From NCBI GenBank assembly GCA_022059125.1, contig JAEUWY010000006.1:2356001-2420000 (forward strand): a DNA stretch of 64,000 nucleotides. Direction: 5' to 3'. This stretch comes from Corynespora cassiicola. Lineage: Eukaryota; Ascomycota; Dothideomycetes; Pleosporales; Corynesporascaceae. This document shows positions 56,613 to 64,000 of the stretch, one piece after another. The notes under the pieces are model-generated. The model had not been told where the DNA came from. It saw nothing but the letters and a program-made list of their open reading frames with translations, and searched no databases. Numbering within the stretch: position 1 is the stretch's first letter; each line of letters starts with the position of its first letter. The translations under genes and the position numbers were made by a program.

Positions 56613-57281
56613 TCATTCAGGCTCGGACTGTAGTTCCTCCCTCGAATAAGTCATCCGGAACCTCGTCCAGGCGGTGAATAGCGTAATCAGCAGCACCTGC
56701 ACCCCCACCACGGTGATTTTCCCTCGGGAAGAGACGGTATCCGGACGCCCCAACGTCGATATCATGCCGTCCACGAGCGCCAGATAGGTAGCTCGCCACA
56801 AGGTCCTATCCACCGACCCTACCACCAAGCCCAGCAGCCCCCCGTGCCCCACAAGCATCAACAGGACCCCACTGGCCGTCGTCCAAAGGACGCATACAAG
56901 CAAATCCGACCGCCGCGGAACGTCTTCACGGATGAGCAGCGGGACAAGCATGTAATTGGCAAAGAGGTCGAAGGCGAAGTAGAGGAGGTTGAGCGGAGTG
57001 CCGAGCAGGCGGCCATAGGTGAAGAGCACGAGCACCCGGTAGGAAAAGCGTTGGCGCGTGAAGCGGACCCGCTCAGCGGGCGGTGGCGCGGGATTGGTGC
57101 CGTAGATGAGAGAGCCGAGGAGGTAGGTGGGGATTGCAGAGGCGGCGACGGGGAGGAGAGAGGTGTTGGGTGGCGCGAAGACGATGCAGAGAAAGCTGGT
57201 GAGGAAGGGGAGGTAGAGGTGAGCGTAGGCACGCCAGGAGGAGAGGGCACCGGGCCATGTGCTAGGGAGGGTCTCGGACAT
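56613..57281 (-). CDS. Small multi-pass membrane protein, unknown function
   Basis: Single exon, 222 residues. Several hydrophobic segments are visible: LYLPFLTSFLCIVF, VAASAIPTYLLGSLIYG, GRLLGTPLNLLYFAFDLFAN, LLVCVLWTTASGVLLMLVG and ITVVGVQVLLITLFTAW, so about five membrane spans. The C-terminus is short and acidic (REELQSEPE). I do not recognise the family. The start at 57281 is the only good ATG. Confidence 0.72.
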   Translation of the reverse strand: MSETLPSTWPGALSSWRAYAHLYLPFLTSFLCIVFAPPNTSLLPVAASAIPTYLLGSLIYGTNPAPPPAERVRFTRQRFSYRVLVLFTYGRLLGTPLNLLYFAFDLFANYMLVPLLIREDVPRRSDLLVCVLWTTASGVLLMLVGHGGLLGLVVGSVDRTLWRATYLALVDGMISTLGRPDTVSSRGKITVVGVQVLLITLFTAWTRFRMTYSREELQSEPE

Positions 57282-57632
57282 GGCGATGGAGTGGAGGTAG
57301 AGACAACGGGGGAGGAGGGAGGACAGAGGTGGATGGCGGGTTTTTCAGGGGCCCTCCTCGCTAAAAGCCGTAGCAACGCGACCACCTGAGCCACGGATGG
57401 CGTGCCAGGCTGCTTCGCGTCCGAAATGGCTGGCGGGTGTCATGAGGGAACCGACAGGTTTGACGTGCCCTGTCCCCAAGCATGGGCAGCATGGCCTGCA
57501 TGGCCTGCATGGCCGGGTCGTAGCCAATTCACCTCGTTATCGATAGGCCATCAGCCGCCGAGGCCCGGCCGAACCCCACGACACCTCGCCCATCGGCCGT
57601 CTACCATCTGCCCTCCGAGGATTGCACCGGCC
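57282..57632. promoter_or_regulatory. Divergent intergenic region, membrane protein / SRPBCC gene
   Basis: 351 bp between divergent starts. GC-rich and without a clear TATA box. The frame upstream of 57633 is open but reads as compositional sequence. Confidence 0.4.
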
Positions 57633-58394
57633 ATGGCAACCACCATGGATCGCCATACGTACTCGGCTTCTTACGAGGGCGGGGCACTCACAGCCACAGC
57701 CTGTGCCGACATCAAAGCACCTGCTTCCTTCGTGCTCTACCTGGTCCGCGACACGGCCACCTATCCTCAGTGGTGCACATCATTTCAGGAAATCGGCATA
57801 CATGCACAGCCTCCCCATGTGGACTGGACATCTCCCATGCTGGCAGTCGGGACTGTTTTCACATGTCGACAGAAGTGCAGGCCAATCCACGCCCAGCATC
57901 GGTTTCGCGTAACCGACATTTCCAGGCCCGGGGATTCGGGTTCGGATGAGTCCAAGGTAGACGGTGGATCCAGCAAGGCCCGTCCGTCTACCTCATTGCA
58001 TGCATGTCGAATTGTGTGGGAAGCATGCGGGACTAACTCTTTTGATTACACCAGGATCCTTCACCAGGTTTCGAATGCGACGGGCGGCTGTCGTGTAAGC
58101 ATCTCGCTGGAATCCACAGACAAGCACCAGTCCCCCAAGCTGGGGGCCTTTGCCCAAATGTTGATTCGCAGATGGCTTCGATGCTGGTGCCAAGAGCTCA
58201 AAAGGGTGGCCGAAAAAGCCATGAAAGGCGATCGGCGGTTTTGGGTCCTATGCTTTGGGCGGCCGCAATCCGGGAGAGTTTTGTATCTGCGATTCGAGGG
58301 GCTTTCGCGTGAAACCAAGGAATCCATGTACGTGCAAGGTACGCCGTTTACGAGCAACGGACAGGGCCCTGTCCTATTCCTTGAGAACTCATGA
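57633..58394 (+). CDS. SRPBCC (START-like) domain protein, possibly fused to the HET protein
   Basis: The start at 57633 (MATTMDRH) is followed by ACADIKAPASFVLYLVRDTA and YPQWCTSFQEIGIH, typical of SRPBCC/polyketide-cyclase-like lipid-binding folds. Further on are VGTVFTCRQKCRPIHAQHRF, CRIVWEACG and CRVSISLESTD. The C-terminal part FAQMLIRRWLRCWCQELKRV is the long helix that closes the fold. Unspliced, the frame stops at 58392-58394. Two intron donors just before the stop (58328 and 58339) share one acceptor (58417). Donor 58328 gives a short end ITKQYLGRYT and stop. Donor 58339 runs in frame into the HET protein. The ligand is unknown. Confidence 0.72.
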   Translation: MATTMDRHTYSASYEGGALTATACADIKAPASFVLYLVRDTATYPQWCTSFQEIGIHAQPPHVDWTSPMLAVGTVFTCRQKCRPIHAQHRFRVTDISRPGDSGSDESKVDGGSSKARPSTSLHACRIVWEACGTNSFDYTRILHQVSNATGGCRVSISLESTDKHQSPKLGAFAQMLIRRWLRCWCQELKRVAEKAMKGDRRFWVLCFGRPQSGRVLYLRFEGLSRETKESMYVQGTPFTSNGQGPVLFLENS

Positions 58395-58417
58395 CTGACC
58401 AGAATCGACCTTGACAG

Positions 58418-60197
58418 CACAAAGCAATATCTTGGAAGATACACGTAGCGAGAAGGCCATGGATGTCGTGCGTGACTGGCTGGGCAGATGCGAAGATATG
58501 CACCCGGCTTGTAACGTTGGGATTCTGGATTTCAGACCGAAGCGCCTCATTCATGTCGGAGACGGCGACCGAGAACCTTTCTTGGACGACACGGATTTCG
58601 CTGTCGGGCCATATTGCGCTCTGAGTTATTGTTGGGGAGGGAGCAACGGGAATTTGAAAACGACAAGAGAGAACTTGCCAAAACACAGAGTTCAAATCGC
58701 CTTGGAGGACATGCCCAAAGTAACAAAGCCACCTCCTCACTCATTTTTGATGAACAAAACTGATGCCTTGGACAGACGGTTGCAGACGCCATATTCGTTT
58801 GTCGTAGCCTCAAGATACAACACCTCTGGGTCGATGCGCTTTGTATTCTGCAGGACGACGTTGGCAACCAAGATTGGTTGGAGCATGCTGACCAGATGAC
58901 TTACATCTATGGGAACAGCGTACTGACCATATCCGCGGACGCCTCGGCAGATTGCGCAACAAGCTTCTTGGGAAAGCAAAGATTTGCGAGCCAATCTTAC
59001 CATCGTCTCAGGCCAAGGGACCGTGCCCCTATAGCCAGTGACGACCCATTCCTGGCCGAACATCAAAGTGGCACACATGCCATATCCACATCATGCATGA
59101 GCACCAGGGGATGGACTCTACAGGAGAAGATATCATCCAGACGTATCATCCACTTCACCGGAGACGAAATGGTTTGGCAATGTCGCAATTCGAAATGGTG
59201 CGAATGCAAATACCAGGAAGCATACCCTGCCTCAATCATCAATGGTGTCACGTTGAGTGGCTTGTTCCAAGATGCGATGGTGGATCATCGTAGCCGAGAG
59301 CTGCTTTTCCACGGTTGGTGGCGCATTGCGGAACAATACTCAGGCAGGGACTTGACATTTCCACAAGATAAGCTAGTCGCTATTTCTGGGCTTGCTCGAC
59401 AACTTCAATACGCCTTTGGGGGAGCCATCTATCTTTCAGGACTTTGGGAGACAAATCTAACGCAAGACCTACTATGGTACGTTAAACCGGGAACGGTCGC
59501 CTCTCGCTACTCCGAGTATATTGCACCGTCGTGGTCCTGGGCATCCATGAATGGACAAGTGGAATACTTCAAGATGCAACATTATTGTACTTGGAGACCA
59601 GAGATAGAGGTATCAAGTGCGAGTTGCTCGACAATGTCATCTTCTCCTCTTGGTCCTGTTTCTGATGGTTACATCCTGCTCAAGGGAAACCTCATGCCGA
59701 CCATCCTTGAGGTGAAAGAGTGCACACATTTATCCTGGACATCTCCATACTCGAACATAGCCAGGCCAAGAAATCAACAAACAAAAACGCAACAATCATT
59801 CGCCCGGTGCAGCGCTAGCTTGGCATATGAAGTACTGATAGACGACGTTCTCGGCATTACACCTGATCTTAGCGATCTCAATCACAATAGCAAAAGTGCG
59901 TTGGGAATCCACTTGAGAAATTGCAAATGCACCGAGAAATATATCAGAGAGCCCGCATACTATCTCTTGTTAATAGGCTCGAGTTATGTGCAAAGAGATG
60001 AGACTCGCTTCAGCCCGACAGCATCCAAGAGACCGCAGCAGCTTTGCCGTATATGGTGGCTTGTTATACAGGACTCCTGCGTCGAAGGGAAGTTTCAACG
60101 TGTTGGGTTGGGCTACACCACAGTTCACTGGGATGTGTCGGCCGCAAAGTTTTTCGGAGTACAGGCCATGGATAAAGCCGAGATCAAGCTTGTGTGA
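58418..60197 (+). CDS. HET (heterokaryon incompatibility) domain protein
   Basis: HET-domain proteins act in fungal non-self recognition and regulated cell death. As a separate gene its first ATG is at 58459 (MDVVRDWLGRCEDMHP). As the second half of a fusion it begins at 58418 (AQSNILEDTRSEKA). The HET domain starts with ALSYCWGG, continues over an intron at 58720-58775 (DMPK to TVADAIFVCRSLKI), then HLWVDALCILQDDVGNQDWL, HADQMTYIYGNSVLTISADA and STRGWTLQEKISSRRIIHF. The region after the domain (VWQCRNSKWCECK, FPQDKLVAISGLARQLQ, APSWSWASMNGQVEYF) is the usual C-terminal half of such proteins. About 560 residues. Domain assignment is secure, gene border less so. Confidence 0.85.
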
Positions 60198-60301
60198 TTC
60201 AACATGCAAAAAACGATTCATTAATGAGACAGTAACTTGCATCAAAGTTCATAAACAGCAGAGACCCGATCTCTATGTATATCCGGATTCACTCGAGTGT
60301 C

Positions 60302-62018
60302 TCAGTACACATATCGCCAGCCCCGCTCGTTGCCGCTATGCTCCGACCATCCCTCTGCCTCATCCAGCTTCCTGTTCAATACCTTCGCCCTCCATTTCAC
60401 CAAGTGGGCAGAGACCGCGCATGCCAGACATCCGAAAAGGATGAGGCCACCTCCAAGACGGTAATACGGTTCCTGAGACGTTGGGAAAAAGTACGGACTG
60501 AACCAATGGCTGACTTGACTGATGCAATTTGCAATGGCAATCAGGGCGGCTTTCTTGCTGCGCGGTGCAGGGACGAGAGTCGTCTCCCAAGACAATTGCA
60601 AGTTCAGGCCAGAGTATGTACCGCTGATCAGCAGGACCAGGCCGAAGTAGCGCGCGCCTACGTTGAGGGTGGAGATGAGGATGCTGCATCCGACTGCGCT
60701 GACGAAGATGGGGATGACGATGTGGTAGCAAGACTCTTGGAAACGCCCAGAGGAGTATGCGAGGAGGCAGGCGGCGGCGTAGGAGATGGCGTAGGGCGGC
60801 GCTTGGACGAGGTAGGTCGTGAGCTCGTCGAAGTTGAAGGTTTTCATGATCTGGGAAGAGAAGGCGAGTTAGTGTTTGGACAGGACGCTCATACTTGGCA
60901 GAGAAACTTACCGAGGGCATAAAATCCTTGAAGCTCTGCGCAGTGACCAAGGAAAAGTGCATCAAACAGAAAAGCCACGTGAATGGGTCCTTGGCAGCTT
61001 CTTTGAGTCCCGTCCACGTCCCACCCATTTCTTCGACAACACCGCCGTTGGAGACTTGGACGCGGTACTGTGCCATCTCTGCTTCCTCCTGGGAGAGGAA
61101 CCTTGTGTTGTGAGGCCAAGAAGGCAAAAGGAAGTAACCCGATACAGCGACGACAATGGACGCTGCCCCTTCAATGAGGAAAAACCACTGCCAGGAATGC
61201 AGGCCGAGGACTTCATCCATGTTGGTCAGGATTCCCGCAGCAAGGAATCCAGAGATGATGTTCGACATGGTATTTCCGGCATGCCAGATTGCCATGCGCA
61301 TCGGGTTCTCTTCTTTAGTATACCAAGAAGATGTCACTGGTCAACGTTAGGAGTGTGTCCATTATGTAGACATGGCCATCGGAGACTTACTCAAGGTGAT
61401 TCCAGGAAAGAAGGGAGCCTCGGCAAGGCCAATGAAAAATCGGCAAACTGCAAAGCCGGCACCACTGCATTCCCCCCATCAGACAGGCAAAAAGATGTCA
61501 GTCTTTCAATACGCACCTCGTCATTGCTGGCATACAGATTGTGCCTACGCTCCAGGCCATCATGACCGAAGGAAGAAGCCAGCGCGGATCTGCCTTTGCA
61601 AGCCAGAGATTTCCAGGAAGCTGGCCGATGAGATAGCCAATGTAAAATGTAGAGATGCCAGTGTTCCACACAGTGTCTGACATGTTCAGATCTTCTTGAA
61701 GGCCTGCAAGCCGAGCGTTGGACACATTGATCCGGTCCAAATAGCTGGAAGACGTCAGCCAATCAATCAGTCAATCAGTCAAGCGGTGACCTTTGAGACT
61801 GCTTCTTACTTCATGAGGAACATCAGCGTGATGCATGGCATCAGTCTCCAGTCGATCTTGTTGACGAGCCTCTTGTTCAGGGCTGCCATCTGCTCATCAT
61901 CCAGGTCCCGCAGAGTCTCGAATCGCGCCTGGATCTGTTGTGGCGTGATGTTGGCAGACGGGACAATCTCTTCCTTGAGTTCAGCGGCCTGCTTCTCGTT
62001 CATGATGTCGTGGGTCAT
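60302..62018 (-). CDS. MFS permease, anion:cation symporter (Dal5-like) family
   Basis: Plasma-membrane permease of the family including allantoate, nicotinate and vitamin transporters. The start at 62018 gives MTHDIMNEKQAAEL. Exon 1 ends WRLMPCITLMFLMK; the next begins YLDRINVSNARLAGLQEDL, the family's first-loop motif. It continues VWNTGISTFYIGYLIGQLPG, then after an intron FAVCRFFIGLAEAPFFPGI, then MTSSWYTKEENPMRMAIWHA. Later segments are SWQWFFLIEGAASIVVAVSG, FLSQEEAEMAQYRVQ and, after an intron near 60850-60905, IMKTFNFDELTTYLVQAPPY and NCISQVSHWFSPYFFPTSQE. About 500 residues. It is convergent with the HET gene at 104 bp. The substrate is not readable. Confidence 0.9.
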
Positions 62019-62697
62019 GGTGACTGCTGTCTGAGTCTGACTGTCAGGAGATGGTTGTGGTGACAAGGGAGGATTGCACTGGCGGGGTTTGCCTGGAAGA
62101 GAAGGCAACCTATATATGCATTGCGCTGGCCATCTTGGTAGTACCTGACAAGAGATGGTATCCCGTCCAAGCCAGCATCGACTAGAGAGGCCAAGACTGC
62201 GGGGACCCCATGGGCGAAGAATCGGAACGGTGGTCTGCGCTCTAGTAGCGGCCAACGTCGCGCCGGCTTGATGGACCCCAGCCTAGATCATCCCTTCTGG
62301 CCTAATCTCGGTGAGGTTCGTTCACTGCCGCGGCTGGCACGGGAACAGCAGAAAATTTCCCACGGCAAGACAGACACTCTGATGAGACCTCATCCGATAG
62401 CTTGGCCTTCCCGCGGGAACATCAGGTAGCGCGGCAGATGACGCAAAACCACAGTTTGATCTAGTGGTAGGGCTGAACAACGAGTTGGAATCTGTCGGAA
62501 CGGGCACCCGTGTTCTTTTTACGGCTCTCGGATGGACTGTAGCCCCAGACTGAGAAGTGCGCACTCTGCCAAAGGTGCGCACATTTCGTACCGAGTACAA
62601 TATTGACCACAAGACTTGATCGAGGATGGCGCACGCAGAGAGGAGGTGATGTTTCAATAATTTTTATGCCGTGCTGATTATAACCCAATCCTGTGCA
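62019..62697. other. Intergenic, 0.68 kb
   Basis: Promoter of the MFS permease and 3' end of the citrate carrier gene. Nothing distinctive. Confidence 0.45.
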
Positions 62698-63642
62698 TCA
62701 ATGCGAACCAAGTACCTGTACTATCTTTTCATACACCGTGAAGACAATGCCACCGCTCAAGACCAGCCTGCCCAATCTCATGGTGCTTCCACTCCAAAAC
62801 CCTCGCAGTCCTGCATCACTCAGGACGTTACGGAACGCTTCAACAGTACCGGCTCCACGGGCGCTTTGAGCGCGAGTCTTGATGGTATCGAAAGGCTGGG
62901 TGGCATATACTGTAATGGTTCCGGCGATGGCGCCCATGCCAAATGTCACTGCGCTGTTTGTTGGAAGTCCGTAGTCCTGAGATAGCCCCTTGAGCATGTT
63001 GTACGAGCCCATTCGCACAGCAGATGTAGCGGCCTGCTTCATTGTTGTTGATGCAAGCCCTCGGTAAAGTCCGCTGATGCCATCACGCTGAAGAATCACC
63101 TTGGTAGCATGCAGCCCTCCTCGGTAAGACCTAGTGCCATTCCTCGCGTCATCGATCAATGCAGTCTTGATGCGCTCTGTCGGAGTGACGGCGACAACGC
63201 TCTCCGTGACGCCTGCCAACATTCCAGCAAGCACACCACGAGCTGGCGACAGGCTCCCTCGTTCATCGGCAAGTTGGTTCTTGATGGAATCAAAAGACAA
63301 GAAGCGGACGCCCGCCTTGAAAGCGGTGCCCAGTATCAAGGTTGAGCACCCGGTGTATATGCCGCCGATGCCATGATTCTTCGCTGTATTGATGATGACT
63401 GAGAAAGGATTCGACGTGCCGCCATGACCAGAGCGTAATTGCGCGCGAGTTTTGGCAAACTCAAAAGGATAGGTCGCGGTCGCTTCAGTGCCACCAGCTA
63501 TGCCGCCAGCGAGAAGAGATATGACGGGAGACACTTTGTCCTTCTTCGAAGTCTTCGGCTTGCCCGGTTTGATTGGGCTGTGTATAGCAGGTAGACCCGT
63601 AGATGCGGGGATCGGGGGGGCAATTGCAGAAGAGGTACTCAT
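62698..63642 (-). CDS. CTP1: Mitochondrial tricarboxylate (citrate) carrier
   Basis: Inner-membrane antiporter of the mitochondrial carrier family that exports citrate, feeding cytosolic acetyl-CoA and lipid synthesis. Single exon, 314 residues, typical length. It has three repeats with the carrier signature: TYPFEFAKTRAQ, VTPTERIKTALIDDARNG and TQPFDTIKTRAQS. Each is followed by the glycine-containing second half (GIGGIYTGCSTLILGTAFKA, GISGLYRGLASTTMKQAATS, GLRGFWSGSTMRLGRLVLSG). The residues around these signatures fit the citrate carrier subgroup. The N-terminal 45 residues are Pro/Ser/Lys-rich. It is divergent from a Zn2Cys6 gene 261 bp away. Confidence 0.92.
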   Translation of the reverse strand: MSTSSAIAPPIPASTGLPAIHSPIKPGKPKTSKKDKVSPVISLLAGGIAGGTEATATYPFEFAKTRAQLRSGHGGTSNPFSVIINTAKNHGIGGIYTGCSTLILGTAFKAGVRFLSFDSIKNQLADERGSLSPARGVLAGMLAGVTESVVAVTPTERIKTALIDDARNGTRSYRGGLHATKVILQRDGISGLYRGLASTTMKQAATSAVRMGSYNMLKGLSQDYGLPTNSAVTFGMGAIAGTITVYATQPFDTIKTRAQSARGAGTVEAFRNVLSDAGLRGFWSGSTMRLGRLVLSGGIVFTVYEKIVQVLGSH

Positions 63643-63903
63643 TTTTCTTTGCGGTATGTCGAGGAAAACACGGCCATGGCATATTGGCGGTTTATTTCAC
63701 CAATGCATGTCCGGATTCAACTTGAGCATACAGTATTGGATGCTACCCGCGGGAGCGGAAAGGAGACTGACGGCTCGGAGGAACACGGCAAGTTGTCCGC
63801 GGGAAGACGCCGGGCCCCGCTCGCACCGCGACTTATCTTTCGACACCCGCGGGCCCAACGGCTCCCAATCAACCTTCTTTTTGGATCCTCAGCTCCCGAC
63901 GGC

Positions 63904-64000
63904 ATGGAACAGAGTACCACGGGCACTGCCGCGACCAAACGGCCCAGGAAACGGGCCTCAGAGGCCTGTGCGTTTTGCCGCAGACGAAAGGTCCGCCTCC
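63904..64000 (+). CDS. Zn2Cys6 transcription factor, N-terminus only (right edge)
   Basis: From the ATG at 63904 the frame reads MEQSTTGTAATKRPRKRASE and then ACAFCRRRKVRL, the first two cysteines and basic loop of a binuclear zinc cluster. The window ends here. It is divergent from the citrate carrier gene with 261 bp between starts, so regulation of that gene is possible but unproven. Confidence 0.75.
   Translation, partial: MEQSTTGTAATKRPRKRASEACAFCRRRKVRL

Noticed and set aside
1..64000. tRNA genes, CRISPR arrays and transposon ends
   Set aside because: I looked for B-box-like GGTTCGA motifs with a paired acceptor stem, regularly spaced repeats and terminal inverted repeats and found none convincing. 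CRISPR arrays are not expected in a fungus.

Overview
The window looks like nuclear DNA of a filamentous ascomycete (Pezizomycotina, most likely a sordariomycete). The evidence is many short GT..AG introns of about 45-65 nt and families typical of such genomes: two SAT4/rhodopsin-like membrane proteins, a HET-domain protein, a DUF6604 protein, two Zn2Cys6 regulators, an extracellular intradiol dioxygenase, a pectate lyase and a berberine-bridge-type oxidase. Species cannot be fixed by eye. Spliced models below were built by hand from reading frames and splice sites.

Left part, about 1-41.2 kb, is accessory in character: moderate GC, long intergenic stretches and several damaged genes. From the left: an edge-truncated zinc alcohol dehydrogenase, an AtuA/DUF1446 protein and a short-chain dehydrogenase (possible catabolic group); a secreted intradiol dioxygenase; an unrecognised 505-residue protein; a pectate lyase; a bacterial-type FMN monooxygenase. 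From 14.7 to 22.8 kb there is a J-domain island: a broken J-domain gene, a SAT4 protein, an intact J-domain gene with an 18-residue tandem repeat, a gene scattered over several frames, and a third J-domain gene with a conserved C-terminal block. Next come a Pho84-type phosphate transporter, a secreted DUF4360 protein, an FAD oxidase, a small secreted four-cysteine protein assembled from three exons, a truncated DUF6604 gene, a second SAT4 protein, a short-chain dehydrogenase and a sugar transporter.

Right part, about 42.5-64 kb, is denser and more GC-rich and is mostly housekeeping: a mitochondrial PP2C phosphatase divergent from a TCF25/Rqc1 homologue, a Sec14-like/RhoGAP protein, chorismate synthase, a Zn2Cys6 regulator, a small membrane protein, an SRPBCC gene followed without a gap by a HET gene, an anion:cation symporter-type MFS permease, the mitochondrial citrate carrier, and the first codons of another Zn2Cys6 regulator at the edge. 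This part carries trinucleotide repeats (polyQ, polyS, and a CAG run inside a chorismate synthase intron) and small minisatellites.

The most unusual signals are the partly decayed J-domain island (14.7-22.8 kb) and the SRPBCC/HET junction (58.3-58.4 kb), where two donors 11 nt apart would give either a short SRPBCC protein or an SRPBCC-HET fusion.
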